Assembly (NCBI RefSeq): GCF_003668575.1
Contig: NZ_RCVZ01000001.1
Coordinates: 372,001 to 436,000, forward strand
Length of the DNA stretch: 64,000 bases
Direction: 5' to 3'
Source of the DNA: Falsibacillus albus
Lineage (GTDB): Bacteria > Bacillota > Bacilli > Bacillales > DSM-25281
Shown: piece after piece, positions 8,183 through 20,292 of the stretch
Numbering within the stretch: position 1 is the first letter of the stretch
Layout: the number at the start of each line of letters is the position of its first letter
Position numbers and translations under genes: made by a program
Notes under the pieces: generated by a model
What the model was told of the DNA's origin: nothing
The model's database searches: none
Seen by the model: only the letters and a program-made list of their open reading frames with translations

Positions 8183-9235
8183 GTGATCGGAGCGATTGGT
8201 TTGGTAATGGATGTCTGGAAAAAAATTGAACAAAAGCAATTCTCAAGAGTATATTTATTATATGGAACGGAACGTTTTTTAATCAACGAGACGAAACATA
8301 AATTGATAAATAATGCTCTGACAGAAGAGGAAATGGATTTTAATTTTGCTTCATATGATTTGGAAGAGACTCCGATCGAGACCGCGGTAGAGGATGCTGA
8401 AACATTTCCTTTCATGGGTGAACAAAGAGTGATTTTTCTACATAATCCCGTCTTTCTGACTGCTGAAAAAACGAAAGAAAAAATAGAGCATAATGTAAAG
8501 GTCCTGGAGGCTTATTTAAACGAGCCTGCCCCATACACGATATTGGTTTTTATTGCGCCTTATGAAAAATTGGATGAACGAAAAAAAATAACCAAGCTAA
8601 TAAAAAAATCAGCCTCAATCGTTGAAGCGAAAAAGTTGAATGAGCATGAGTTGAAAACTTGGATTAGGACAAGGGCTTCGATAAATCAGGTTCAAATTGA
8701 TGAAGATGCAATCGATATGCTTCTTGTATTGGCAGGAACCAACTTGATGCTGCTTGCAAGCGAAGTGGATAAATTATCACTTTATGCTGAAGATGAAAAG
8801 CGAATCGATCGCGAAGTGGTTGAAAAATTGACGGCAAGATCTTTGGAGCAGAATATTTTTGAGCTTGTTGAAAAAGTGGTAAGAAAAGATATTGAAGGGG
8901 CATTGAGGATCTATTATGACTTGCTCAAGCAAAATGAAGAGCCCATCAAAATATTATCCATACTTGCCGGTCAATTCAGGCTTCTTTATCAAGTGAAGGA
9001 GCTGTCTAGAAAAGGTTATGGGCAGCAGCAGATCGCGTCTTATTTGAAAGTCCATCCTTACAGGGTGAAACTTGCTGCTGGCCAGGCGAAATTATTCGAG
9101 GATAATGAGTTAAGCAGAATCATGGATTTGCTTGCAACATCAGACCTGCAAATGAAATCAGGTGGATTGAGAAAAGAAATGATCATTGAAATGTTCTTTT
9201 TTAATCTGCATACTCCGAAGGAGATTACTAAATAA
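8183..9235 (+). CDS. holA: DNA polymerase III delta subunit (clamp loader)
   Basis: Delta subunit of the replicative clamp loader, which opens the beta sliding clamp. The protein (about 343-350 aa) carries the family's N-terminal region (VYLLYGTERFLI), the central AETFPFMGEQRVIFLHNP segment and the conserved APYEKLDERKK and ARSLEQNIFEL stretches, all as in B. subtilis YqeN. The start is ambiguous: GTG 8183 has AGAGGT 8 bases ahead, TTG 8201 has GGAG 8 bases ahead, and ATG 8207 gives MDVWKK, closest to the B. subtilis N-terminus. The widest is given. The gene is followed at once by a strong terminator. Confidence 0.94.
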   Translation: MIGAIGLVMDVWKKIEQKQFSRVYLLYGTERFLINETKHKLINNALTEEEMDFNFASYDLEETPIETAVEDAETFPFMGEQRVIFLHNPVFLTAEKTKEKIEHNVKVLEAYLNEPAPYTILVFIAPYEKLDERKKITKLIKKSASIVEAKKLNEHELKTWIRTRASINQVQIDEDAIDMLLVLAGTNLMLLASEVDKLSLYAEDEKRIDREVVEKLTARSLEQNIFELVEKVVRKDIEGALRIYYDLLKQNEEPIKILSILAGQFRLLYQVKELSRKGYGQQQIASYLKVHPYRVKLAAGQAKLFEDNELSRIMDLLATSDLQMKSGGLRKEMIIEMFFFNLHTPKEITK

Positions 9236-9241
9236 TGGGGA

Positions 9242-9276
9242 AAACTGATCCTTCTGAAAGGATCAGTTTCTTTTTT
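9242..9276 (+). terminator. Terminator of holA
   Basis: AAACTGATCC pairs perfectly with GGATCAGTTT, loop TTCTGAAA, then C and six T. Confidence 0.95.
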
Positions 9277-9423
9277 GTGGATTCCATAAAAATTGCTGAA
9301 TTGGAAGCGGCAGATTTCTCTTTCACTTTCAAAAAGGCTCTATTTGATATGAAGGATGATTCACAAAAAAATCTTTATATAACAACACCCTTTGTGAAAG
9401 CAGCCTTCAAAAAAGAAGCAATA

Positions 9424-9457
9424 AAAAAAGCGGTCCCTTTTTAAAGGGGCCGCTTTT
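9424..9457 (-). terminator. Terminator of rpsT
   Basis: AAAAGCGGTCCCTTT and AAAGGGGCCGCTTTT form a 15-bp stem with a single wobble; on the minus strand it is followed by TTTTTTTAT. The roughly 150 bases between the holA terminator and this one hold nothing I recognise. Confidence 0.9.
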
Positions 9458-9462
9458 AATCA

Positions 9463-9726
9463 TTATGCAGTTGCTGCGTTTAATTTTTTCATCAAACGAG
9501 CTTTTGTACGGTCTGCTGCATTTTTGTGGATGATGCCTTTTTGAGCTGCTTTATCAACATGCTTAACAGCTGTAGAAAGAAGTTCTTTCGCATTGCTGTC
9601 GTTGTTAGATACTGCTGCTTCGTATTTTTTCACAGCTGTACGCATTGCAGATTTAACAGTTGCATTTTGTGCGTTGCTCGCATTGCTTGTTTTTACGCGT
9701 TTAATTGCAGATTTAATATTTGCCAT
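9463..9726 (-). CDS. rpsT: 30S ribosomal protein S20
   Basis: Structural protein of the small ribosomal subunit that binds 16S rRNA early in assembly. It has 87 residues, is rich in Lys, Ala and Asn, and begins [14 protein letters not shown], with the family's [20 protein letters not shown] near the end. AGGAGGTGAACGGG ahead of the ATG is a very strong ribosome binding site. It is a single-gene unit with its own promoter (9811-9839) and terminator, transcribed opposite to its neighbours as in B. subtilis. Confidence 0.98.
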   Translation of the reverse strand: MANIKSAIKRVKTSNASNAQNATVKSAMRTAVKKYEAAVSNNDSNAKELLSTAVKHVDKAAQKGIIHKNAADRTKARLMKKLNAATA

Positions 9727-9810
9727 TCCCGTTCACCTCCTAATGCACGATCGAGGTTTCTATTAAAACTCGATTTCACAATCAATTCCTAAACATTAAG
9801 AACAAATGAT

Positions 9811-9839
9811 ATTTTATCAAACGGGCGTTGAGATTGCAA
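9811..9839 (-). promoter_or_regulatory. Sigma-A promoter of rpsT
   Basis: On the minus strand TTGCAA, a 17-base spacer and TAAAAT, about 85 bases ahead of the start codon. Confidence 0.75.
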
Positions 9840-9937
9840 TACTCTATAGATGAAAAACCATTTATTGAATGAACGATTTCATAGTAGGAAATGATAGTAA
9901 ATATGACCAATAATGCTCAATGTAAGAGGTGAAGGAA

Positions 9938-11059
9938 ATGGAAAAGGATCAATTGGATCTTAGCAAATACTCCGTAAGAACGGATCTTGCCCTAGAAGCG
10001 GCAGAAATGGCAAGTGCTGAACCAGCGGATAAAGCAGCGAAAAATACTTCTGATATAAAGGGCGTGATCGTCAAAGAAAGAGACAGCGATGGAATTAAAA
10101 TATCCACCGTTGAGATTACACCTGAAGGGGAAAAGACTGTCGGAAAAAAGGCCGGGAATTACTTGACGATTGAGGCACAGGGAATTCGGCAAGAGGATAC
10201 CGTTCTTCAACAGAAGGTCCAGGAAGTCTTTGCTAGGGAATTCAGCGGGTTTTTGAATCAAGCAGGAATTGTAAAAAATGCAAGCTGCTTGATTGTAGGG
10301 CTGGGAAATTGGAATGTCACCCCAGATGCATTAGGGCCGCAAGTCTGTGAAAATGTGATTGTCACAAGGCACCTTTTCAAGCTCCAGCCTGAAAATGTAT
10401 CAGAGGGATACAGGCCGGTGAGTGCAATCGCTCCGGGAGTCATGGGTCTGACTGGGATTGAAACGAGTGATATCATTTTCGGGATTGTGAATGAATCAAA
10501 GCCTGATTTTATCATCGCAATCGATGCACTTGCTTCCAGATCCATCGAAAGGGTCAATTCGACCATTCAAATTTCTGATTCTGGAATACACCCGGGATCG
10601 GGGGTTGGAAATAAGCGGAAGGGATTGGATAAAGAAACGCTTGGAGTCCCCGTCATTGCCATCGGTGTTCCCACGGTAGTGGATGCGGTAACCATCACCA
10701 GTGATACGATCGACTATTTATTGAAGCATTTTGGCCGAGAAATTTCAGAAGGGGACAGGCCATCCAAGTCGTTAACTCCTGCCGGCATGACGTTTGGAGA
10801 AAAGAAAAAGCTGACAGAAGAGGACCTTCCGGAAGAACAGCACCGCCAAACGTTTTTAGGGATAATCGGTACATTGCAGGAAGACGAAAAACGAAAATTG
10901 ATCCATGAGGTCCTCGCGCCGATCGGTCATAACTTGATGGTCACGCCGAAAGAAGTGGATGTATTCATCGAGGATATGGCAAACCTGATTTCCAATGGAT
11001 TGAATGCAGCTTTGCATGAAGCGGTCAATCAAGAAAATGCGGGATATAAAACTAGATAG
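9938..11059 (+). CDS. gpr: Germination protease (spore protease)
   Basis: Aspartic-type protease that degrades small acid-soluble spore proteins at germination, freeing DNA and amino acids. It is made as a zymogen in the forespore; the predicted propeptide is about the first 16 residues, ending at RTD before LALEAAE. The body has [16 protein letters not shown], and [11 protein letters not shown] near residue 190. ATG 9938 has AAGAGGTGA ahead; GTG 9929 lies inside that site and is rejected. Followed by spoIIP and yqxA, all sporulation genes. No convincing sigma-G promoter could be placed. Confidence 0.96.
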   Translation: MEKDQLDLSKYSVRTDLALEAAEMASAEPADKAAKNTSDIKGVIVKERDSDGIKISTVEITPEGEKTVGKKAGNYLTIEAQGIRQEDTVLQQKVQEVFAREFSGFLNQAGIVKNASCLIVGLGNWNVTPDALGPQVCENVIVTRHLFKLQPENVSEGYRPVSAIAPGVMGLTGIETSDIIFGIVNESKPDFIIAIDALASRSIERVNSTIQISDSGIHPGSGVGNKRKGLDKETLGVPVIAIGVPTVVDAVTITSDTIDYLLKHFGREISEGDRPSKSLTPAGMTFGEKKKLTEEDLPEEQHRQTFLGIIGTLQEDEKRKLIHEVLAPIGHNLMVTPKEVDVFIEDMANLISNGLNAALHEAVNQENAGYKTR

Positions 11060-11134
11060 GATTTTACTTTCGCCGTTCTACTTTTTCTATTAAAAACATA
11101 AATTTTACTAGAAATGACTAGAAAGGGTGGAACC

Positions 11135-12337
11135 ATGAGACCATCAAAAAATCCCGGCTATTCCATAACTGTAGACGCAGCAGCCATCATGAAAGGTTTG
11201 TTATTGTTAATATTTGCCCTTTTGTCGATTTTTTCGCTTACAGGGCTTCTGACATCGATTCAGCCCCAATATCGAATCAGTTCAAATTCGGTCAATCATG
11301 CTGCGGAAAATGTGTCAGGAGCTGCATTGTACTCGATGTTTTCCATGGAAAATACAGCATTTGCCCAAACTGAACCAAAAGCGGCCAAATGGCCATCAGC
11401 CGGCAACATGCTGATGAAGCTGGCTACCAATATCAGTTTGAAGGATCCGAGAAGCCTCCTGGGCAGGGAACTGCCGGGATTTTCGATCTTCGATAGTAAA
11501 ATCCTGGTTGCCGGGAAAGGCACGAATTATACAAATATGCCCATTGAATCGATTCCTCCTGCAAAGGCATTGAATCCAGAAAATGATGCAGAACTTCAAA
11601 ATACAGATTCCATCGGAGAAGTTCCATCCAGTTCGAATAGCCAGCCGCCATTGACGACGAATGGAAAACAAAAGGTGTACGTTTACTTCACCCATACGAA
11701 TGAATCCTATTTGCCTTACTTAAAAGGTGTCACAGATCCTGACCTTGCATATCATTCAAAGATCAATGTCACGAAACTGGGCGATGAATTGAAAACGGAT
11801 CTTGAAGATTTAGGGATCGGGACAAAGGTGGATAAAACGAATATCACTTCACTTTTGAATCATAATGGCCTTTCATATGCTAGTTCATATAAAGAATCAC
11901 GGACAGTAGTTGCATCAGCAATGAATAATGATCATGATCTGCAGTATTTCATTGATATTCATCGTGATTCAAGAAGAAAAAAATATACAACAATCGGGTT
12001 AAATGGAAAAGAATATGCAAAGATTGCATTTGTGATTGGCGCAGAAAATCCAAATTATGAAAAAAACGCTAAGCTTGCAGCGGCACTTCATAAAATTATG
12101 GAAAAGAAATACCCGGGAATATCAAGAGGGCTCATTATGAAACAGGGAGCGGATACGAACGGGAAATTCAATCAGGATCTTTCCCCAAATTCGTTTTTGA
12201 TTGAAGTAGGCGGAGTGGATAATACCTTTGAAGAAATGGATCGGACGATCAAAGCGTTCGCAGATGTGTTTGCAGAATATTATTGGCAGGCTGCAAAAGT
12301 TAATAGCGATCAATCAACACCACCATCAAAGCAATAA
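11135..12337 (+). CDS. spoIIP: Stage II sporulation protein P (cell wall amidase)
   Basis: Bifunctional amidase and endopeptidase that, with SpoIID and SpoIIM, thins septal peptidoglycan and drives engulfment of the forespore. The 400-residue protein has one N-terminal membrane segment (about residues 20-41), an extracellular variable region, and a C-terminal amidase domain beginning KVYVYFTHTNESYLPYL with the zinc-type ligands in THTNE and FIDIHRDS. The start at 11135 has AAAGGGTGG ahead; an in-frame ATG at 11114 precedes that site. It follows gpr by about 75 bp. Confidence 0.95.
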   Translation: MRPSKNPGYSITVDAAAIMKGLLLLIFALLSIFSLTGLLTSIQPQYRISSNSVNHAAENVSGAALYSMFSMENTAFAQTEPKAAKWPSAGNMLMKLATNISLKDPRSLLGRELPGFSIFDSKILVAGKGTNYTNMPIESIPPAKALNPENDAELQNTDSIGEVPSSSNSQPPLTTNGKQKVYVYFTHTNESYLPYLKGVTDPDLAYHSKINVTKLGDELKTDLEDLGIGTKVDKTNITSLLNHNGLSYASSYKESRTVVASAMNNDHDLQYFIDIHRDSRRKKYTTIGLNGKEYAKIAFVIGAENPNYEKNAKLAAALHKIMEKKYPGISRGLIMKQGADTNGKFNQDLSPNSFLIEVGGVDNTFEEMDRTIKAFADVFAEYYWQAAKVNSDQSTPPSKQ

Positions 12338-12350
12338 AGGGTTGATGAAC

Positions 12351-12683
12351 ATGAGAATGTTTTTATTGAAATGTGTATTGCTGGTTTCCCTGCTTTTCAT
12401 TGCCGTCCTCATGGGGATGGAGAAAGCGAATGAAGGCATGCAGCATTTAAAAGGAAACGGGAGCGGAATCGAAGCCCCTTTGACGGTCAAGCAAAAGGAC
12501 AACGGGGAGGTTCAGGCCAGTGTATTGGGAAAAGACCTATCCTCGTCAGATATTGAAGGGAAAAGGAAAAAGCTTGAGGAGATGAAGACATTCAACCTTT
12601 TTTCTGCGATCGGCAAAACATTGGCCGATTTGATCACCGGCTTGACTGAAAAACTGATCGATCTGGTCGCATCCTTTATTTAG
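12351..12683 (+). CDS. yqxA: YqxA family protein (DUF3679)
   Basis: A protein of about 110 residues with an N-terminal membrane or signal segment (FLLKCVLLVSLLFIAVLMGM) and a polar remainder ending in an amphipathic stretch (ALADLITGLTEKLIDL type). It sits directly after spoIIP as in B. subtilis, so co-expression in the mother cell is likely; its function is unknown. ATG 12351 and ATG 12345 are both possible after AAAGGG at 12336-12341; 12351 gives better spacing. Confidence 0.85.
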   Translation: MRMFLLKCVLLVSLLFIAVLMGMEKANEGMQHLKGNGSGIEAPLTVKQKDNGEVQASVLGKDLSSSDIEGKRKKLEEMKTFNLFSAIGKTLADLITGLTEKLIDLVASFI

Positions 12684-12756
12684 GCCGTACACTATTGTTG
12701 CTTTATTAAACGCTCTTTTCGTAAGGGTTATTGCTATTCATTAAAGGTTGGATAAG

Positions 12757-13061
12757 GTTGATTTCCGCTGCAGGATGCTCGCTGCCGAGGGGACTCACAC
12801 GAAGTGAGGTCGTTCGATGTTGGCACAAGACAAGGAAAGCTTTGACAGCGACACATCGCACGAAGAAAAATTCCTAGCATTTTTCGGGGACGTGCCGAAC
12901 TTAATCGAACATCCGCCTTACATCTCCTCGCTCCGGGGTCTCACCTGTCTAGCTCCAGGGCTTAAGGGCTCGAGATATTGTGGCTCCTGGGCAAAGCCCT
13001 GCAGCTTTTCCAACTGGCCCGCTGATCCCTCCGTAGTCTCGCACCTTCAGCTCCAATCAAC
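12757..13061 (-). repeat. GTTGATT dispersed palindromic element, long form with nested insertion (copy 1)
   Basis: Core bounded by GTTGATTTCC (12757) and CTCCAATCAAC (ending 13061). It shares with the copy at 55596-55804 an internal module (GACAAGGAAAGCTT to TTTTTCGGGG, about 12828-12888) that the copy at 39293-39474 lacks. It also carries an inserted segment (about 12946-13018) with its own palindrome, AGCTCCAGGGCTT against AAAGCCCTGCAGCT. Outer flanks GCTCTTTTCGTAAGGGTTATTGC (12711 on, split here by length) and AACAATCTTTGAGAACAGAGC (near 13103) match flanks of the other copies. The 12684-13168 gap contains nothing else. Confidence 0.75.
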
Positions 13062-13168
13062 AACATATGATGAGTTATTTTAAGAAAAACTGTTGAAAAC
13101 AACAATCTTTGAGAACAGAGCTTTATTAAAAGAGGTTTTGTTATTAAAACAGCATTCAATGAGGTGTG

Positions 13169-13198
13169 AGGCACGCTGATGGAGTGTGCCTTTTTTAT
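13169..13198 (+). terminator. Rho-independent terminator upstream of lepA
   Basis: AGGCACGCT pairs with AGTGTGCC (one wobble) and is followed by TTTTTTATTT. It is probably the end of the spoIIP-yqxA transcript, which would then include the whole repeat element. Confidence 0.8.
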
Positions 13199-13236
13199 TT
13201 GGCCCTTTGCTTCCACCGCTGACATTTCACTTTTCA

Positions 13237-13265
13237 TTGAATCTTCCATTTCGTGCTGATATAAT
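13237..13265 (+). promoter_or_regulatory. Sigma-A promoter of lepA
   Basis: TTGAAT, spacer of 17, TATAAT; about 45 bases ahead of the lepA start. Confidence 0.75.
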
Positions 13266-13310
13266 CAACAATAGTGTACATGTGTCGATAAAACAGGAGT
13301 GAAACAATTA

Positions 13311-15146
13311 ATGAATCGTGAAGAAAAGTTAAAAAGACAAGAAAAAATCCGTAACTTCTCGATTATTGCGCATATCGACCATGGAAAATCAACATTGGCT
13401 GATCGAATTCTTGAAAGAACAAATGCCCTTACCTCGAGGGAAATGAAAAATCAGCTGCTTGATTCCATGGATCTTGAGCGCGAGCGTGGAATTACGATTA
13501 AATTAAATGCTGTTCAATTAACCTATAAGGCAAAGGATGGAGAAGAATATATTTTCCATTTGATTGATACACCAGGGCATGTCGATTTTACATATGAAGT
13601 GTCCAGAAGCTTGGCTGCCTGTGAAGGAGCGGTGCTTGTCGTGGATGCAGCACAGGGAATCGAAGCCCAAACCCTTGCCAATGTGTATTTGGCCCTTGAC
13701 AATGACCTTGAAATCATGCCGGTCATCAACAAAATTGATTTGCCTGCCGCAGAACCTGAGCGTGTTCGCCAGGAAATCGAGGATGTCATCGGATTGGATG
13801 CCTCTGACGCCGTACTTGCTTCTGCTAAGGCTGGAATCGGGATCGAAGAGATCCTGGAGCAAGTGGTCAAAACGGTCCCTGCGCCGCAGGGGGATCCGGA
13901 TGCTCCATTGAAAGCATTAATTTTTGATTCGCTATACGATTCCTATCGTGGAGTCGTTGCTTATATCCGTGTCGTTGAAGGTACGGTGAAAGTCGGCGAT
14001 AAAGTCAAAATGATGGCGACAGGGAAAGAATTCGAAGTGACTGAAGTGGGCGTATTCACGCCTAAAGCGGTAATGAAGGACGAATTGACTGTCGGGGATG
14101 TCGGCTTTTTGACTGCATCTATCAAAAATGTCGGAGATACTCGCGTCGGTGATACAATCACAAGCTCGAAAAATCCAGCGGACAGCCCTCTTCCAGGCTA
14201 CCGCAAATTAAATCCTATGGTTTATTGCGGCTTGTATCCGATTGATTCCGCAAAGTTCAACGATCTTCGTGAAGCGCTTGAAAAACTCGAATTGAATGAT
14301 TCTGCCCTTCAATTTGAACCTGAAACTTCACAGGCGTTAGGTTTTGGTTTCCGATGCGGCTTCCTTGGACTCCTTCATATGGAGATCATCCAAGAAAGGA
14401 TCGAACGGGAATTCAAGATCGATTTAATTACAACTGCACCGAGCGTTATCTATAAAGTAACCTTGACGGATGAAACTGAAATAAACGTCGACAATCCTTC
14501 CAATATGCCTGATCCGCAAAAAATCGATCGTGTGGAAGAACCTTATGTAAAAGCTACAATGATGGTTCCGAATGATTTCGTAGGACCAGTCATGGAACTA
14601 TGCCAGGCAAAACGGGGCAATTTCATCGATATGCAATATATGGATGAAACAAGGGTCAACGTGATATATGAAATTCCATTGGCTGAAATTGTCTACGACT
14701 TTTTCGATCAGTTGAAATCCAATACAAAAGGCTATGCATCATTTGATTATGAGTTGATTGGATATCAACCATCAAAACTCGTGAAAATGGATATTCTTTT
14801 GAACAATGAAAAAGTGGATGCTCTTAGCTTTATTGTTCATAAAGATTTTGCTTACGAACGAGGGAAAATCATTGTAGAGAAATTAAAAGAATTAATTCCG
14901 CGCCAGCAATTTGAAGTGCCTGTCCAAGCGGCTGTCGGACAAAAAATTGTTGCTCGTTCGACCATCAAGGCGATGCGCAAAAATGTTCTGGCTAAATGCT
15001 ATGGGGGAGATATATCCCGTAAACGCAAACTCTTGGAGAAGCAAAAAGAGGGTAAAAAGCGGATGAAGCAAGTCGGTTCTGTCGAAGTTCCGCAGGAAGC
15101 ATTTATGGCTGTGTTGAAAATGGACGATCAAAACAACTCAAAATAA
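13311..15146 (+). CDS. lepA: Elongation factor 4 (LepA), ribosome-associated GTPase
   Basis: Translational GTPase that acts on the ribosome, proposed to back-translocate or to help 30S assembly. The 611-residue protein shows the G motifs [10 protein letters not shown] (G1), RGITIK (G2), DTPGH (G3) and NKIDL (G4), followed by EF-G-like domains and the LepA-specific C-terminal domain ending near [19 protein letters not shown] 13311 has AGGAGTG nine bases ahead; an in-frame start at 13299 overlaps that site. Its own promoter and terminator flank it, although hemW follows closely. Confidence 0.98.
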   Translation: MNREEKLKRQEKIRNFSIIAHIDHGKSTLADRILERTNALTSREMKNQLLDSMDLERERGITIKLNAVQLTYKAKDGEEYIFHLIDTPGHVDFTYEVSRSLAACEGAVLVVDAAQGIEAQTLANVYLALDNDLEIMPVINKIDLPAAEPERVRQEIEDVIGLDASDAVLASAKAGIGIEEILEQVVKTVPAPQGDPDAPLKALIFDSLYDSYRGVVAYIRVVEGTVKVGDKVKMMATGKEFEVTEVGVFTPKAVMKDELTVGDVGFLTASIKNVGDTRVGDTITSSKNPADSPLPGYRKLNPMVYCGLYPIDSAKFNDLREALEKLELNDSALQFEPETSQALGFGFRCGFLGLLHMEIIQERIEREFKIDLITTAPSVIYKVTLTDETEINVDNPSNMPDPQKIDRVEEPYVKATMMVPNDFVGPVMELCQAKRGNFIDMQYMDETRVNVIYEIPLAEIVYDFFDQLKSNTKGYASFDYELIGYQPSKLVKMDILLNNEKVDALSFIVHKDFAYERGKIIVEKLKELIPRQQFEVPVQAAVGQKIVARSTIKAMRKNVLAKCYGGDISRKRKLLEKQKEGKKRMKQVGSVEVPQEAFMAVLKMDDQNNSK

Positions 15147-15160
15147 TACCGGCGATAAGG

Positions 15161-15202
15161 GGGAGTAGCTTGGTGAAACCAAGAGAAGCTGCTCCTTTTT
15201 AT
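15161..15202 (+). terminator. Terminator of lepA
   Basis: GGAGTAGCTT pairs with AGAAGCTGCTCC (one wobble), followed by TTTTTATT. Confidence 0.85.
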
Positions 15203-15233
15203 TATGAAGCTGCATGTAAGGTGGAAAATCAAG

Positions 15234-16370
15234 ATGATTAACTCTGCATATATTCACATCCCTTTCTGTCACCACATCTGTCATTATTGCGATTTCAATA
15301 AATTCTTCTTTCAAGGGCAGCCGGTGGATGAGTATTTGGATGCACTAAAAAAAGAAATGGAATTGAGCTTGGAAGCCGATCCAACACAACGCCTTCAAAC
15401 TGTCTTTGTAGGAGGAGGTACTCCAACGGCTCTAAATGAAAAACAATTGGGCCAGTTGTGCTTAAATATTGAGGAGACGCTGCCATTCAGTGAAGGCGAA
15501 TATACTTTTGAAGCCAATCCTGGTGATTTAACGTTGGAAAAGTTGAAGCTGTTGAAATCATTTGGAGTCAATCGATTAAGTTACGGCGTCCAGTCCTTCA
15601 ATGATGAACTTCTCAAAAAAATCGGGAGGTCCCACCAGGCTAAGGACGTGTATCATTCCATCGATAACGCACAGAAAGCAGGCTTTGAAAACATCAGCAT
15701 CGATTTGATCTACAGTCTGCCCGGGCAAACAATGGGGGATTTTGAAGCGACCATAGATGAAGCCCTTCAGTTTCAGCTTCCTCATTACTCGGGATACTCG
15801 TTGATTGTAGAACCCAAAACCGTCTTCTACAACTTGATGCAAAAAGGAAAGCTGAATCTGCCGACGGAAGATGCTGAGGCGGGCATGTACGAGCTTCTGA
15901 TGGAAAAAATGGATCAACATGGATTGAAGCAATATGAAATCAGCAATTTTTCTAAATCCGGCTATGAAAGCAGACATAATCTCGTGTACTGGAATAATGA
16001 AGAATACTATGGATTTGGTGCCGGCGCGCACAGCTATGTCAATGGGTGGAGGAAAGCTAACTTTGGACCTCTAAAAAAATATATGGGGCCGATCCTTGAG
16101 GGGAATCTTCCATTTATCGAAGAACATTTAGTCTCTGATGCTGAAAGAATGGAAGAAGAGATCTTTCTAGGTCTTAGAAAAGTGGAAGGTGTATCTTTAA
16201 GCAAATTTGAACAAAAATATGGACAAAAGCTTTTAGACGTATTTAAGACCCCGATAGAGGAAATGCTGGAGAAACAAATGTTGGAAGTGAACGCGAGCCA
16301 CCTTCGCCTGACAAAAAAAGGCCGTTTTCTAGGCAATGAAGTTTTCCAGGCATTTTTGGGGGTAATCTAA
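15234..16370 (+). CDS. hemW: Radical SAM heme chaperone HemW (HemN-like)
   Basis: A 378-residue radical SAM protein. Often annotated as oxygen-independent coproporphyrinogen III oxidase, but HemW proteins bind and deliver heme. The 4Fe-4S motif CHHICHYC is at residues 11-18 after the HIPFC stretch; GGGTPTAL and the conserved RLSYGVQSF follow. The true CPDH HemN has an additional Cys in CX3CX2CXC; here the next position is D-F, which fits HemW. AAGGTGG 9 bases ahead fixes ATG 15234. It lies between lepA and hrcA as in B. subtilis. Confidence 0.93.
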   Translation: MINSAYIHIPFCHHICHYCDFNKFFFQGQPVDEYLDALKKEMELSLEADPTQRLQTVFVGGGTPTALNEKQLGQLCLNIEETLPFSEGEYTFEANPGDLTLEKLKLLKSFGVNRLSYGVQSFNDELLKKIGRSHQAKDVYHSIDNAQKAGFENISIDLIYSLPGQTMGDFEATIDEALQFQLPHYSGYSLIVEPKTVFYNLMQKGKLNLPTEDAEAGMYELLMEKMDQHGLKQYEISNFSKSGYESRHNLVYWNNEEYYGFGAGAHSYVNGWRKANFGPLKKYMGPILEGNLPFIEEHLVSDAERMEEEIFLGLRKVEGVSLSKFEQKYGQKLLDVFKTPIEEMLEKQMLEVNASHLRLTKKGRFLGNEVFQAFLGVI

Positions 16371-16374
16371 ATCA

Positions 16375-16403
16375 TTGACATCATTTTCGCATTTTGATAA
16401 TTT
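16375..16403 (+). promoter_or_regulatory. Sigma-A promoter of the hrcA operon
   Basis: TTGACA at 16375-16380, a 17-base spacer and TAATTT at 16398-16403 (a nearby TATTAT at 16404 is the alternative -10), directly followed by the CIRCE operator. Confidence 0.75.
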
Positions 16404-16413
16404 ATTATTAGAA

Positions 16414-16440
16414 TTAGCACTCGACATTTCAGAGTGCTAA
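16414..16440 (+). promoter_or_regulatory. CIRCE operator bound by HrcA
   Basis: Exact inverted repeat TTAGCACTC, nine bases, GAGTGCTAA, the full consensus. It overlaps the transcription start region and precedes the hrcA ribosome binding site by 2 bases, so HrcA can repress its own operon; heat removes active HrcA from GroE. Confidence 0.98.
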
Positions 16441-16455
16441 CAGAGGTGATGTTTG

Positions 16456-17487
16456 TTGCTTACGGATCGACAATTATTCATATTGCAAGTAATCGTAGAT
16501 GATTTTATTCGATCAGCACAACCTGTCGGCTCTCGTTCCCTTTCCAAGAAAGAGGAAATAACATTCAGTTCTGCAACGATTCGAAATGAAATGGCGGACT
16601 TGGAGGACCTGGGTTTTATTGAGAAGACCCATACCTCATCAGGAAGGGTGCCGTCAGAGAAAGGCTACAGGTTTTATGTGGATCATCTTTTATCGCCGCA
16701 AAAACTTAATTCAAAGGATATTGGGATCATCCGTTCAATTTTTGCAGAAAAAATATACGAGATGGAAAAAATCGTTCAAAATTCCGCAAAGATATTATCG
16801 GAACTAACCAATTATACTTCCATTGTATTGGGGCCGGAATTAAAAGAGAATCGTTTAAAGAAGCTGCAAATTGTCCCTTTGAATTCTGAAACTGCAATCG
16901 CGATCATCGTTACCGATACTGGCCATGTGGAAAATAGGATGTTCAACATCCCAACGGGCTTGGACTCTGGTGGTATAGAAAAAATGGTCAATATTTTGAA
17001 TGACAGACTGATGGGAATCCCTTTAGTCGATTTGAAAGATAAGATTTATAAGGAAGTTGCCCATATTTTAAAGCAGCACATTCAAAACTATGATTCCATT
17101 TTGGAAACAATCGGTGATACTTTGAGCGTTCAAAAGCATGAAAAAATCTTTTTCGGCGGCAAAACGAATATGCTCAATCAGCCGGAATTCAATGATGTTC
17201 AAAAGGTGCGCTCCATCTTAAACATGATTGAACAGGAACAAGGGCTTTATGAGTTGTTCAAAAAGACTCCTAAAGGGATCCATGTAAAAATCGGAAAAGA
17301 AAATCAAAATATAACAACTGAAAATGTAAGCATAATAACGGCTACTTATTCCATGGGGGATGAGCAGCTTGGAAAAATCGCTATCCTTGGTCCGACAAGA
17401 ATGGAATATTCACGGGTTATCAGCCTACTGGATTTCTTGACGCATGATATGTCCCAGGCACTCACAAAGCTGTATCAAAGCGAATGA
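16456..17487 (+). CDS. hrcA: Heat-inducible transcription repressor HrcA
   Basis: Represses the dnaK and groE operons through CIRCE; needs GroEL to stay active. The 343-residue protein starts [17 protein letters not shown] with a winged helix domain ([36 protein letters not shown]) and continues into the GAF-like and dimerisation regions, ending in the [19 protein letters not shown] segment. The start codon is TTG 16456 after AGAGGTGAT; another TTG lies immediately before. It is first in hrcA-grpE-dnaK-dnaJ-prmA-rsmE-mtaB. Confidence 0.97.
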   Translation: MLTDRQLFILQVIVDDFIRSAQPVGSRSLSKKEEITFSSATIRNEMADLEDLGFIEKTHTSSGRVPSEKGYRFYVDHLLSPQKLNSKDIGIIRSIFAEKIYEMEKIVQNSAKILSELTNYTSIVLGPELKENRLKKLQIVPLNSETAIAIIVTDTGHVENRMFNIPTGLDSGGIEKMVNILNDRLMGIPLVDLKDKIYKEVAHILKQHIQNYDSILETIGDTLSVQKHEKIFFGGKTNMLNQPEFNDVQKVRSILNMIEQEQGLYELFKKTPKGIHVKIGKENQNITTENVSIITATYSMGDEQLGKIAILGPTRMEYSRVISLLDFLTHDMSQALTKLYQSE

Positions 17488-17558
17488 TTGTGGACATATT
17501 GATAGAGATAATTACAGGCTGATTTCAGTGGTTGAAACAAAAGCTCTCTTAAGAAAAA

Positions 17559-17588
17559 GGTGCCTTGTTAGCTCTGGTTAACAGCACC
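17559..17588 (+). other. Intercistronic hairpin between hrcA and grpE
   Basis: GGTGCCTTGTTA and TAACAGCACC form two 5-bp helices separated by a 2-base bulge (GGTGC/GCACC, TGTTA/TAACA). There is no T run, so it is not a terminator. From memory, the B. subtilis dnaK operon transcript is processed in this interval; this hairpin would be the natural candidate here. The surrounding 195 bp hold no gene. Confidence 0.45.
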
Positions 17589-17682
17589 AATGGAGCGAAT
17601 TTCCGCAGAAATCAGCTATGTTTTTGTATCCCCTTCATTGTGGGCTTGGACAGTTTTAAAGTATTTTAAGGAGGTGAAGACA

Positions 17683-20126
<2,444 letters not shown>

Positions 20127-20155
20127 TCATTATTAAACAAAATCGTTGAACGATA

Positions 20156-20195
20156 AAGTCAAAGTCAGGTCATTCTTGGCTTTGGCTTTTTCTTT
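20156..20195 (+). terminator. Internal terminator after dnaK
   Basis: AGTCAAAGTC pairs with GGCTTTGGCT with two G-T wobbles, followed by TTTTTC. The wobble stem suggests partial termination, lowering dnaJ and downstream expression relative to dnaK. Confidence 0.7.
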
Positions 20196-20228
20196 GAGAG
20201 ATTTTTGCAGGGGGAATCCCTTTTATTC

Positions 20229-20258
20229 TTGCAAGACATTTTACCACAATGTTAAAAT
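20229..20258 (+). promoter_or_regulatory. Sigma-A promoter between dnaK and dnaJ
   Basis: TTGCAA, spacer of 18, TAAAAT. No CIRCE element is near, so dnaJ-prmA-rsmE-mtaB could be made without heat induction. A vegetative promoter at this place is known in B. subtilis. Confidence 0.65.
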
Positions 20259-20292
20259 AATCTTTATGTGAATCGAGTCGGGAGTGTGTTTT

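Noticed and set aside
9235-9444. 69-codon frame after holA starting MGKTDPSERISFF
   Set aside because: It runs through the perfect holA terminator hairpin, has no ribosome binding site and ends in the rpsT terminator.
9526-9792. 88-codon plus-strand frame rich in Cys and Phe
   Set aside because: It is the antisense of rpsT, whose protein and codon pattern are unmistakable.
12817-13083. 88-codon frame upstream of lepA
   Set aside because: It lies wholly within the first dispersed repeat; the other copies have different frames and stops.
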